Assembly (NCBI RefSeq): GCF_028867935.1 | Contig: NZ_JAPQNS010000001.1 | Span: forward strand, 1,426,001 to 1,490,000 | Reading direction: 5' to 3' | Length of the DNA: 64,000 nt | Source of the DNA: Flavobacterium sp. SUN052 | GTDB taxonomy: Bacteria > Bacteroidota > Bacteroidia > Flavobacteriales > Flavobacteriaceae | Part shown: positions 17,983-25,326 of the stretch, one piece after another | Numbering within the stretch: position 1 is the first letter of the stretch | Layout of the letters: each line of letters begins with the position of its first letter | Position numbers and translations under genes: made by a program | Notes under the pieces: model-generated | Database searches by the model: none | What the model was told of the DNA's origin: nothing | The model's input: the letters and a program-made list of their open reading frames with translations, nothing else

Positions 17983-19542
17983 ATGGCCTCTCTAAAAGAC
18001 AATATTCAAGATCACGCTAATTTGTTAGAATTCTACGGAAAAATCTTCCTAGATCCATTTGTCATAGACTCCCCCCCAGGATACTCAAAGAATATTAAAT
18101 TCCCCTTCTGCTGTAATTATCACAAAGCCGCTTATGAATACTGTGTACAATGGTTTGCCAAGTTTCCGAACTGTTGCCCAGCTCATAAAGAATTGCTGAA
18201 TGAGCCATTGTTCAAAATAGAAAAGTATAAAGGTCTTGAAGATAAAATAATTAGGCAGCTATCTTATACGGAGTACATAATATCAACAAATATTACTCAT
18301 GAAAACTGGCATAGAAATATCACAGATTATTTTGAATATAATTTTTCCAGTTTTGGAAAGCCTTCTATAGGACTAGATAGATACATTGCTTTGCTAAAGT
18401 ACCATTTAAATAATATAAAAAGTAAAATTCATAAATCAAAATATAACCTTTTAACTGAATACATTGAAACTTACACAAAACCATCACTAAAAGAGACAAA
18501 CGTAGATTTCAAAATACTGTATTCTACTTTTCAAAAATGGGCTATAACAATACCTAATTTAGACGTTTTTTCAGAAATCAAAGTAAGTCTATTAGGTCGA
18601 ATACCGATGGACTTATTTTTACATGATTTTCAGAGAAATTTCTATTCAGGCGAAACAAAAGCAAAAATTAGAACAAAAGCAGAATTAATTGATCTATTAA
18701 TTACGATAACAAAAAAACTATTATTAAGTGTACGCACTGAAAAGCTTGTAGAAGCGGGGAGAATTTCGAATATTACTAAACATCAACTTGACATCATTAA
18801 TGAATCTCATAAAATAAATCAAAGTAGTCTATTAAGGGATTATTCGTTAGGGGAAATTAAATACGTGGCCATTTTAAAGAGATGGCTATCCAATGAAGAA
18901 AAGTACTTTGAGAAAGTAAAAAAAATAATTCAAGAAAAAGTATTACTCGAAATAAAAATGCAAGAAAATAAAAGAAGACCTATACTTTTCTTATCTGCAA
19001 ATCCTCTTGATTCTTCTACATTAAGGTTAGATGATGAGTTCCGAAAAATAAAAGATGAGCTATCAGCTTCAGCGCAACGAGAAGCATTTGAGCTAGTTTT
19101 TGAACCTTCAGTAAAAATCAAGAATATAACGTTTGCTATGCAAAGATTATCACCTGAGATTGTACACTTTTCGGGGCATGGTTCAGGTAAGGATGGATTG
19201 ATAGTTCAGGATGAACTGGGAAGATCTGAGTACTTCCCTTCATTTGCATTAAGCAAACTTTTTAAGCTTTCGAAAAAAAACGTTAAGTGTGTCATATTAA
19301 ATGCCTGTTATTCTGCAGAACAAGCTCAAATAATTAGCCAACATGGTATATATGTGGTTGGCATGAATAAATCTATAAGTGACAAAGCGGCTACTGACTT
19401 CTCTATTGGTTTTTATCAAAGTTTAGGTGAAGGAAAAAGCTATAAATATGCTTTTGAAATTGGGGTCATCAACAATTCATCAAATTTTCAGGAGGTTTCC
19501 ACTCCACAGCTTTGGAAGAATGGGAAAATAATTATTTTGTAA
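17983..19542 (+). CDS. CHAT-domain (caspase-like) protease with unknown N-terminal region
   Basis: The 519-residue product ends in a CHAT domain (about residues 330-519): ILFLSANP, then VHFSGHGSG with the presumed catalytic His399, then CVILNACYSA with the presumed nucleophile Cys442. CHAT domains are caspase-like peptidases; in bacteria they act in defence, for example as TPR-CHAT with type III-E CRISPR effectors or beside gasdermins. The first 325 residues match no domain I recognise. They hold two CCxxH motifs (Cys43-Cys44-His47 and Cys64-Cys65-His68) within FPFCC and FPNCC contexts, then a long helical, lysine-rich region. No partner gene adjoins it. The gene is far more AT-rich than its surroundings (16 G+C in the 60 bases from 18301 against 33 in the 60 from 20101) and follows a tRNA gene, which suggests horizontal transfer. 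Confidence 0.85.
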   Translation: MASLKDNIQDHANLLEFYGKIFLDPFVIDSPPGYSKNIKFPFCCNYHKAAYEYCVQWFAKFPNCCPAHKELLNEPLFKIEKYKGLEDKIIRQLSYTEYIISTNITHENWHRNITDYFEYNFSSFGKPSIGLDRYIALLKYHLNNIKSKIHKSKYNLLTEYIETYTKPSLKETNVDFKILYSTFQKWAITIPNLDVFSEIKVSLLGRIPMDLFLHDFQRNFYSGETKAKIRTKAELIDLLITITKKLLLSVRTEKLVEAGRISNITKHQLDIINESHKINQSSLLRDYSLGEIKYVAILKRWLSNEEKYFEKVKKIIQEKVLLEIKMQENKRRPILFLSANPLDSSTLRLDDEFRKIKDELSASAQREAFELVFEPSVKIKNITFAMQRLSPEIVHFSGHGSGKDGLIVQDELGRSEYFPSFALSKLFKLSKKNVKCVILNACYSAEQAQIISQHGIYVVGMNKSISDKAATDFSIGFYQSLGEGKSYKYAFEIGVINNSSNFQEVSTPQLWKNGKIIIL

Positions 19543-19779
19543 ACTTACAAAATAACACAGCTGTGAAACAAAGGAAAAAGATGCTTCCGGTTCTTCTACT
19601 TAACGCATCAGGGAGGTCGATTGTCGGTTCTATTCCTGCTGGCAAGAACCCTCGTTCAGAGCCGGGGTTAGCCATTGCCCGCGAAATGGTTAAACACAAG
19701 CATATTTTGCCCACTCCAATACGTTGAATTGAATAGCATTGTATTACAATTTCACAAACCGCATTTAACCCCAAACCCC

Positions 19780-20019
19780 ATGTGGCAGGAACAAGACAAC
19801 AAACTCGTTCGCGATTTTCAATTCGCTGACTTTTCGGAAGCATTCGGGTTCATGACCCGTGTGGCGCTCATCGCTGAGAAAATGGATCACCATCCCTGGT
19901 GGTCGAATGTGTATAACAAAGTCCGCATCGAACTGACCACCCACGACGCGGGCGACACCGTCACCGATAAAGACCGCAAACTGGCGGACGCCATCAACAA
20001 GTTAACAGTGAACAGCTAG
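19780..20019 (+). CDS. 4a-hydroxytetrahydrobiopterin dehydratase (short pterin-carbinolamine dehydratase)
   Basis: From the ATG at 19780 the product has 79 residues and carries the family signature [26 protein letters not shown] (shown here in two overlapping pieces: EKMDHHPWW and NVYNKV...THDAG), including the paired His residues of the active site. The enzyme regenerates the oxidised pterin cofactor after aromatic amino-acid hydroxylation. It is shorter than the usual 95-110 residues because the N-terminal strand is missing, a form I believe is common in Bacteroidota. Its last five residues and stop codon are formed by a heptamer repeat that begins at 20004. An upstream in-frame extension to 19675 has no family similarity. 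Confidence 0.85.
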   Translation: MWQEQDNKLVRDFQFADFSEAFGFMTRVALIAEKMDHHPWWSNVYNKVRIELTTHDAGDTVTDKDRKLADAINKLTVNS

Positions 20020-20087
20020 CAGTGAACAGTGATTACAAGACTTCTGACTCATTCTTTACTGTTGGCTGTTCGCTGATAGTTGTTAAC
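20001..20087. repeat. Heptamer repeat and imperfect inverted repeat
   Basis: Four contiguous heptamers (AACAGTG, AACAGCT, AGCAGTG, AACAGTG) occupy 20004-20031. A degenerate reverse-complement series (TACTGTT, GGCTGTT and related words) lies at 20057-20087, so arms 20001-20030 and 20058-20087 match at about 21 of 30 positions. The repeat covers the end of the pterin dehydratase gene and nearly all of the gap before rsmI. Similar heptamers in opposite orientation lie at 20880-20914. Confidence 0.65.
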
Positions 20088-20092
20088 TGAAC

Positions 20093-20836
20093 ATGCTCTA
20101 CCTCGTTCCTACTCCCATCGGTAACCTCGAAGACATTACGCTTCGGGCGGTGAATGTGCTGAAATCGGCCGATACCATTCTGGCCGAAGATACCCGTACG
20201 TCGGGTGTGCTGATGAAACACCTCGGCATCAACAAACCCTTGCAGAGTTACCATATTTTCAATGAACACCAGTCGGTGCAGCGGGTGATCGACCAGTTGA
20301 AGCAGGGCAAAACCTATGCGTTGGTGTCGGATGCGGGTACGCCTGCCATTTCAGACCCCGGCTTTTTGCTGGTGCGCGAGTGCATTCGCCACAACATACC
20401 GGTAGAGTGCCTGCCCGGCCCAACGGCCTTTGTGCCTGCTTTGGTCAATTCCGGGCTACCCGCCGACCGGTTCACGTTCGAGGGATTTTTGCCCCATAAA
20501 AAAGGTCGGCAAACCCGATTGAGTCAGTTGGCGGAGGAAGAACGGACCATGATCTTTTACGAATCGCCCCACCGACTGCTGAAAACACTGGGACAGTTTG
20601 CCGAAGTATTCGGGCCGGAGCGCCCGGCCAGTGTGAGCCGTGAATTAACAAAGCTATTCGAGGAGACTGTTCGCGGGTCGTTGTCCGAAATTATGGCGTA
20701 TTTTGCCGAGAAACCTGTCAAAGGCGAGATCGTCGTTTGTGTGCAGGGCGCAGAAAACACCAAACAAACGGCTAAGCGCGACAAAGGCAGCGATTACTAC
20801 AAACAAGACCTTGATGACGATGATGACGACGTGTAA
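20093..20836 (+). CDS. rsmI: 16S rRNA (cytidine(1402)-2'-O)-methyltransferase
   Basis: The 247-residue protein is a SAM-dependent tetrapyrrole-methylase-fold enzyme. The N-terminal LVPTPIGNLEDITLRA segment, the AEDTRTSGVLMKHLGI segment, VSDAGTPAISDPG and the LPGPTAFVPALVNSGLP loop are all characteristic of RsmI. It 2'-O-methylates C1402 in the ribosomal P site of 16S rRNA. The C-terminus ends in a run of Asp residues coded by GATGAC repeats, and the following DUF4105 gene begins inside this acidic tail. Confidence 0.96.
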   Translation: MLYLVPTPIGNLEDITLRAVNVLKSADTILAEDTRTSGVLMKHLGINKPLQSYHIFNEHQSVQRVIDQLKQGKTYALVSDAGTPAISDPGFLLVRECIRHNIPVECLPGPTAFVPALVNSGLPADRFTFEGFLPHKKGRQTRLSQLAEEERTMIFYESPHRLLKTLGQFAEVFGPERPASVSRELTKLFEETVRGSLSEIMAYFAEKPVKGEIVVCVQGAENTKQTAKRDKGSDYYKQDLDDDDDDV

Positions 20837-22061
20837 GCGATTCTTTCCAAAAAATTGGGTGTGGCCTGTTCTGTGCCTACTGCTTACTGCTCACTGCTCA
20901 CTGCTTACTGCTCAAACCCTTTCCCCCTCAGCGCGTGTCAGCCTGATTACGTACGGGCCGGGTCAGGATGATATTTCGTCGGTGTTCGGGCATACCGAAA
21001 TCAGGATTTATGACCCTGCCATTGGTCTCGACCGTAACTATAGCTACGGGGGTTTCGACTATAACGCCGACTATTTTATTCTCAAGTTTTTGCGGGGCAC
21101 CCTGCCCTACACGCTGTCGGCTCACGCGCTGTATCAGGCAATTTATTACTATCAGCAAAACAACCGGAGCATTCGGGAGCAGTTGCTGAACATGTCGGCC
21201 ATGCAGCGGCAACACCTTTTTGAGGCTTTGGAGACCAATTATCGTCCAGAAAATCGCCTGTATCGCTACAAGTTTTTTTACGACAACTGCGCCACTCGTC
21301 CCCGCGACATGATTGCGGAGGCTTGCGGTGATAGCCTGCAATTTCCGGCCCCCAAGAAACTCACTAAATCGTATCGGGCTTGGATGAACGATTTTCTGGG
21401 CGAAAAACCGTGGGAGCAACTAGGCATGAACATTGCCATTGGTCGCCCGGCCGACGCCGTTGCTACCACCTGGGAGTCGATGTACTTGCCCAACAACGTA
21501 TTCAATCAGCTTGCGCAAGCCACTATTCAGCAGAGCAATCGGCAGCAGGTTCCGTTTGTTAGCAGCACCCAGACCCTGTTCGAACCGCAAAACCTGCCTA
21601 AACAAAATCTTCCACTCCCCCTTTACCCAGCTTTTGTGTTTGCCGTGTTCGGCGCGTTGATCGGTTTTATCACGTATCGCCAATATATGCAGGGCAAAGT
21701 CAACCGCTCCATCGACAGAGTGCTGTTCGGGTTTGCAGGTCTGTGCGGCTGGCTCCTTCTTTTTCTATGGGTTGTACGAGACGACGACGTTACGTCCTGG
21801 AATCCGTCGATACTGTGGCTGTTGCCACTCCATCTTCCGCTGGTTTTCCGGGCAACAAGCGGAAAAAGCCAACGCTTCACCAATCTGTATTTTGGCATCA
21901 CCGCCGTACTGGCCCTGATTGGATTATTAGTCTGTAATATCCCCGGTGGAGCCCACGCGTTGTTTATTCTAACACTGTTAATCCGGTGCGTCGCTAACAT
22001 CCAGCAAGTGCGTCGAACACGCGCATTGGCTGTATCATCAAAAGATCTGCAAGGCTTTTAA
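20823..22061 (+). CDS. DUF4105 family membrane protein
   Basis: The product (412 residues from the ATG at 20823; ATGs at 20814 and 20820 are also in frame) has a signal peptide ending in LLTAQ near residue 30. A periplasmic DUF4105 domain follows (about 35-230), with a GHTEIRIYDP segment and a DNCATRPRD segment holding the conserved Cys. Then come about five membrane helices (from about 260 to 395). DUF4105 resembles the N-terminal domain of lacto-N-biosidase-like and NlpC/P60-like proteins; its activity is not established. The gene overlaps the end of rsmI by 14 bases. The hydrophobic core of its signal peptide is encoded by five tandem CTGCTYA heptamers. Confidence 0.85.
   Translation: MTTCKRFFPKNWVWPVLCLLLTAHCSLLTAQTLSPSARVSLITYGPGQDDISSVFGHTEIRIYDPAIGLDRNYSYGGFDYNADYFILKFLRGTLPYTLSAHALYQAIYYYQQNNRSIREQLLNMSAMQRQHLFEALETNYRPENRLYRYKFFYDNCATRPRDMIAEACGDSLQFPAPKKLTKSYRAWMNDFLGEKPWEQLGMNIAIGRPADAVATTWESMYLPNNVFNQLAQATIQQSNRQQVPFVSSTQTLFEPQNLPKQNLPLPLYPAFVFAVFGALIGFITYRQYMQGKVNRSIDRVLFGFAGLCGWLLLFLWVVRDDDVTSWNPSILWLLPLHLPLVFRATSGKSQRFTNLYFGITAVLALIGLLVCNIPGGAHALFILTLLIRCVANIQQVRRTRALAVSSKDLQGF
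20880..20914 (+). repeat. Five tandem heptamers inside a signal-peptide coding region
   Basis: CTGCTTA, CTGCTCA, CTGCTCA, CTGCTTA and CTGCTCA follow each other without gaps. They are the reverse-complement type of the AACAGTG/AGCAGTG units at 20004-20031. Translated, they give Leu-Leu-Thr-Ala-His-Cys-Ser-Leu-Leu-Thr-Ala-Gln, which is part of the DUF4105 signal peptide. Confidence 0.8.
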
Positions 22062-22074
22062 AGCCTTACAGATC
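22044..22074. repeat. Hairpin spanning the DUF4105 stop codon
   Basis: Arms GATCTGCAAGGCTT (22044-22057) and AAGCCTTACAGATC (22061-22074) pair at 13 of 14 positions around a 3-base loop. The stop codon TAA lies at 22059-22061. There is no T-run, so it is not a standard terminator; it may be a dispersed palindrome or an mRNA 3' stabiliser. Confidence 0.6.
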
Positions 22075-22092
22075 AACATAATACCCGTTATA

Positions 22093-22908
22093 ATGACTCA
22101 ACTTACCGACGGCTTTCTTACTTCCCTTTGCTCCATTGCCCGCGATGCCGGGGCTTTTTTGTTGCAGGAGCGACAAAAGTTCAGCCTCGATGCGGTCGAA
22201 TACAAAGGCACTAACGATCTGGTGTCGTACGTCGATAAAGAAACCGAAAAACGGCTAGTGGCCGCCCTGAGCGCATTACTACCCGAAGCCGGTTTCGTAA
22301 CCGAAGAAGGAACTACCGGCAACAGCAGCGACCGTAACGCGCTCAACTGGATCGTCGACCCGCTCGACGGCACCACCAACTTCATTCACGGCTTACCCGT
22401 CTTCTCAGTAAGCGTGGGGCTGGCCATTGGCAACAACCCCATTGCGGGCGTTATCTTTGATCCGAACCGCGACGAATGTTTCTTTGGACGCGAAGGTGCC
22501 GGTGCTTTTTGCGGCCGGGGAACAGCCGCCCCAGAACGTATTCGGGTTTCGCAGGCGACACAACTGAGCGCCAGCCTCATCTCGACGGGCTTCCCCTATT
22601 ACCAGTTCGACCGGATGGTTGCTTACCTGAGTATCCTCGAAAACCTGATGCATCAGACCCACGGTCTCCGCCGGATGGGATCAGCCGCCATTGATCTGGC
22701 GTATGTGGCCTGTGGACGCTTTGAAGGCTTTTTTGAGTACAACCTCCACGCCTGGGATATGGCTGCCGGAGTTTTGCTTGTGCGCGAAGCAGGCGGAACA
22801 GTAACCGATTTCGAAGGTGGCAACGAGTTCCTGTATCGGGGCGACATAATAGCCGGGGGCAGTGTTCAACCGGAACTTTTAGCCACTATTCAGCGATATT
22901 GGAGCTAA
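22093..22908 (+). CDS. Inositol monophosphatase family protein
   Basis: The 271-residue protein has the full metal-binding signature of the IMPase superfamily: GTNDLVSYVDK, Glu71 in VTEEG, VDPLDGTTNFIHGLP (Asp89, Asp92) and the C-terminal WDMAAGVLLVREAGG. Enzymes of this kind remove phosphate from myo-inositol-1-phosphate or related sugar and nucleotide phosphates. In E. coli the relative SuhB also works in rRNA antitermination. Substrate cannot be told from the sequence. It is spaced 31 bases from the upstream DUF4105 gene. Confidence 0.92.
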   Translation: MTQLTDGFLTSLCSIARDAGAFLLQERQKFSLDAVEYKGTNDLVSYVDKETEKRLVAALSALLPEAGFVTEEGTTGNSSDRNALNWIVDPLDGTTNFIHGLPVFSVSVGLAIGNNPIAGVIFDPNRDECFFGREGAGAFCGRGTAAPERIRVSQATQLSASLISTGFPYYQFDRMVAYLSILENLMHQTHGLRRMGSAAIDLAYVACGRFEGFFEYNLHAWDMAAGVLLVREAGGTVTDFEGGNEFLYRGDIIAGGSVQPELLATIQRYWS

Positions 22909-22916
22909 AGGATTTC

Positions 22917-23012
22917 GGATTGGGGATCTCGGATTTTGGATTTTTTGCCGGGCCGCGGTCGGCTGATGCAAAAGCCAAACCCGACGTTGGACAGTTCCGA
23001 AATCCCCAATCC
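22917..23012. repeat. Intergenic inverted repeat with GGATT-rich words
   Basis: GGATTGGGGATCTCGG at 22917-22932 is the reverse complement, with one mismatch, of 22997-23012. Further GGATTTTGGAT-type words occur at 22931-22942 and, inverted, at 23013-23026. The element fills the 119-base gap between the IMPase gene and the YfiT-like gene. An open frame runs through it into the latter, but I take the translation as accidental. Confidence 0.65.
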
Positions 23013-23027
23013 AACATCCAAAATCCT

Positions 23028-23567
23028 ATGACTGACCTTGATTCACTTCGTTATCCCATCAGGGATTTTGTTTACGGCCAGACCTACACACTGGATCAGG
23101 TTCGGGCAGCCGTCGACGACATTGCCAACCTCCCTCACAAACTGACCCAGCTTGTGGGCAAATGGGGCGACGACCGGCTTGACACACCCTACCGACCCGA
23201 CGGCTGGACAGTGCGGCAACTGGTGCATCATATGGCCGATAGCCATATTAATGCTTACGTGAGAACCAAGCTGGCCCTAACTGAAAACAACCCGACTATT
23301 TCGCCTTACGAAGAAGGGGAATGGGCCAAGTTGCCCGACTCACACCTCCCCGTGGCACACTCGTTGGTTATTCTGAGCAATATCCATGATCGCTGGGTTG
23401 TTGTTCTGAATAGCATGACCGAGGCCCAGATTAGGCGCACTTACTTTCACCCCGGCAACCAGCGTCAATTTGAACTGGCCGAAGTAGCCCTGCTGTACAA
23501 ATGGCATGGTGAACATCATTACCAACACGCGTATAGGCTTGCCCAACGGAACGGCTGGCTTTCCTAA
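23028..23567 (+). CDS. DinB-superfamily protein of the YfiT (bacillithiol S-transferase-like) group
   Basis: From the ATG at 23028 the product has 179 residues. It begins with LRYPIRDF, then a long helix, a GWTVRQLVHHMADSH segment and a C-terminal KWHGEHHYQHAYRL segment; these supply the three His ligands of the DinB/YfiT metal site. YfiT-type proteins are metal-dependent and are linked to bacillithiol transfer to toxic electrophiles. Bacteroidota are known bacillithiol producers, so that role is reasonable but not shown here. The upstream in-frame ATG at 22899 would add 43 residues read from an intergenic repeat and is rejected. Confidence 0.86.
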   Translation: MTDLDSLRYPIRDFVYGQTYTLDQVRAAVDDIANLPHKLTQLVGKWGDDRLDTPYRPDGWTVRQLVHHMADSHINAYVRTKLALTENNPTISPYEEGEWAKLPDSHLPVAHSLVILSNIHDRWVVVLNSMTEAQIRRTYFHPGNQRQFELAEVALLYKWHGEHHYQHAYRLAQRNGWLS

Positions 23568-23581
23568 TTTGTTAGCCTGAT

Positions 23582-23740
23582 ATGCAGGAAGTCATCATCA
23601 TCGTACTCTTTGCGTTAGCCGCTGTTTACCTCGGCTGGCGGGCCTTTCGGTCGGTAAATCGGGCCGATGCCGGATGCGGCAAAGGTTGTGGTTGTGCGGC
23701 AGATAAAGCGAGCGCAAAGCCTATTGGTACCGGACACTAA
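23582..23740 (+). CDS. FeoB-associated-type Cys-rich membrane protein
   Basis: This 52-residue frame starts 14 bases after the YfiT gene. It has one N-terminal membrane helix (about residues 4-19), a short basic stretch, then a small cysteine cluster (Cys32, Cys36, Cys38 in GCGKGCGC) and a polar tail. That plan matches the small Cys-rich proteins usually found next to the ferrous-iron transporter FeoB, where they are thought to help metal handling. No feoB lies in this window, so here it is an orphan. A strong terminator follows at 23767. Confidence 0.75.
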   Translation: MQEVIIIVLFALAAVYLGWRAFRSVNRADAGCGKGCGCAADKASAKPIGTGH

Positions 23741-23766
23741 GGTTAATTAACTTTTTAAAATATCAT

Positions 23767-23804
23767 AGGTTTGCTGTGTAATGAAAACGCAGCAAACCTT
23801 TTTT
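23767..23804 (+). terminator. Intrinsic terminator whose loop contains the next start codon
   Basis: Arms 23767-23779 (AGGTTTGCTGTGT) and 23787-23799 (ACGCAGCAAACCT) form a 13-bp stem with one G:U pair and a 7-base loop, AATGAAA, followed by a run of T to 23804. The ATG of the DUF4403 gene (23781) sits in the loop. It probably ends the transcript of the Cys-rich gene; its effect on DUF4403 expression is discussed under findings. Confidence 0.8.
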
Positions 23805-25202
23805 ATTTTTCTATTTGGCATCACTTTACTGCTGGCAAATGGTTGCCAAAAAGTGAAGCCTAAGCCCCCTGCGGCTGAAGGCTTTGATGAACCTATTCCG
23901 GCCACTGCTTCCTACCTCACAGGACGAATTACATTTGAACTCGCCGATCTGGAACGGAAAATCAATAAAGAATTGAAACCTGTTTTGGTGACGGAAGATG
24001 CGCTGGAAGGCCGAAAAGGCGAAAAATGGCAACTCCGCGTTGAACGAAGCGGACCGGTAAAGCTGCGCTATGATAAACAACGCGTGTCGTTCACCGCTCC
24101 TTTGCAGGTATGGATCAGTAACCCACTGGCATTCAAACGAAACAAGCGCCGACAGGCAAAAGACTCTTCGTTTGTGGCCAAGAAACAACCGCTGTGTGCA
24201 TTATCGGTTAATTTTGACACGCCCCTGATTGTAACAAATAAGTGGACACTGGCTACGAAATCGCGGTTTGTCGATTACAAATGGATTGAGAAGCCCCAGT
24301 TGCGTATTCTAGGGGTTCGATTGTCCATTCAGAATATTGCTGAGAAGATCATTGATTCACGGAAAGGTGATATTGAAGCAGCCATCGATCAGGCGGTTGC
24401 GGGCGAGCTTCACCTAGATAAGGAAATTCGAAAAATATGGCGTGATATTCAGCGGCCCCTGCTGCTCAACAAAACGCCCGATTCTGTCTGGCTTGTGCCA
24501 GCACCATCAAGTGTAGCCGCTGGACCCATTTCGGGTAACTCCCGAAATATCACGGTACCTTTGCGAATTGGATTTGCGACAGCCACTTATTTTGGTGAGC
24601 GCCCCGTTGTGAAGCCTAACCTTAAACTTCCGGTGCTACAAAAAGTGGCCCACCTTCGTCCTATTTCAGATCTCAAAGTGCTCTTTACTATTCCCTTTGA
24701 TGATCTAAACCGGGTTCTGAGCAAAAATATGAAAGGTCGTAAACTGGAACTGGCGGGTGGACTCCTTACCGTTAAAACGGCTTCGGTCTATGGCGGTCAG
24801 CACGCCCTGATTTTGAAAACCGATGTGGGGGGATCGGTAAAAGGCACCTTATATTTCCACGGGAAGCCTTACTTCGACACCTTGAGCAATACACTACAGA
24901 TACGGGATGTTGATTTTGATGTGCATACCGAAGAACGGTTGCTGGCCACTGCCGACTGGCTCTTGCACGATAAACTCCGCGACACACTCACCACTGCCCT
25001 CAGAATTCCGATGGGGCGTCAACTGGCGGCCCTACCCAAAAAAATTGAAACAGCTTTTGCCCGTGGGAAAGCGGGAGAAAAAACTGCGCTTGATATTGAT
25101 GCGTTCCGCCTGGTCCCCCAACGTATTGCGGTGCGCCCTGATGGCGTCCAGATATTGATTGATATTCAGTCGAAAGTCACGCTGGAAGTGAAGAGACTTT
25201 AG
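23781..25202 (+). CDS. DUF4403 family lipoprotein
   Basis: The 473-residue product has a lipoprotein signal (MKTQQTFFIFLFGITLLLANGC, lipidated Cys22; shown only as the segment up to the Cys) and then a DUF4403 region covering most of the protein. That region has paired beta-rich halves including LRVERSGPVKLRYD and a repeated VRPDGVQILIDIQSKVTL end. It probably stays in the envelope. The function of DUF4403 is not known; its repeated layout resembles lipid-binding TULIP-like proteins, which is only a suggestion. The start codon lies in the loop of a terminator-like hairpin, but no later Met would leave a signal peptide. Confidence 0.85.
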   Translation: MKTQQTFFIFLFGITLLLANGCQKVKPKPPAAEGFDEPIPATASYLTGRITFELADLERKINKELKPVLVTEDALEGRKGEKWQLRVERSGPVKLRYDKQRVSFTAPLQVWISNPLAFKRNKRRQAKDSSFVAKKQPLCALSVNFDTPLIVTNKWTLATKSRFVDYKWIEKPQLRILGVRLSIQNIAEKIIDSRKGDIEAAIDQAVAGELHLDKEIRKIWRDIQRPLLLNKTPDSVWLVPAPSSVAAGPISGNSRNITVPLRIGFATATYFGERPVVKPNLKLPVLQKVAHLRPISDLKVLFTIPFDDLNRVLSKNMKGRKLELAGGLLTVKTASVYGGQHALILKTDVGGSVKGTLYFHGKPYFDTLSNTLQIRDVDFDVHTEERLLATADWLLHDKLRDTLTTALRIPMGRQLAALPKKIETAFARGKAGEKTALDIDAFRLVPQRIAVRPDGVQILIDIQSKVTLEVKRL

Positions 25203-25220
25203 ATAAAGAGTGAGAAGGTG

Positions 25221-25312
25221 AAAGAGCGAAAGAGTGTGGTCCGGCATTCCGGCTGACGCAGAAAATCAATCTGGTGCCAGCCGGAATGCCGGACCACACT
25301 CTTTCGCTCTTT
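25221..25312. repeat. Large perfect palindrome, copy B of the family at 41-136
   Basis: Arms 25221-25255 and 25278-25312 are perfect reverse complements over 35 bases, with a 22-base loop. The outer part is AAAGAGCGAAAGAGTG and the inner part is TGGTCCGGCATTCCGGCTG. It lies between the convergent DUF4403 and aldehyde dehydrogenase genes, and both flanks carry further AAAGAGTG/CACTCGCTTT words. It could terminate transcription from either side. Confidence 0.85.
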
Positions 25313-25326
25313 TACCCACTCGCTTT

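Noticed and set aside
19590..19660. Possible second tRNA or tRNA fragment near GGTTCTATTCC
   Set aside because: The words resemble a T-loop, but no acceptor or anticodon stem can be formed around them.
19512..19727. 71-codon frame overlapping the end of the CHAT gene, considered as a gasdermin-like partner
   Set aside because: It is out of frame with the CHAT gene, has no membrane-inserting pattern and changes composition midway.
17626..19780. Direct repeat of the tRNA-Ser 3' end after the CHAT gene (att site)
   Set aside because: I looked for the TTCGAATCCC and CTCTCTCTG words downstream and found no copy, so integrase-type insertion is not supported.
22899..23027. N-terminal extension of the YfiT-like protein by 43 residues
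   Set aside because: The extension translates an intergenic inverted repeat; the ATG at 23028 matches the family start.
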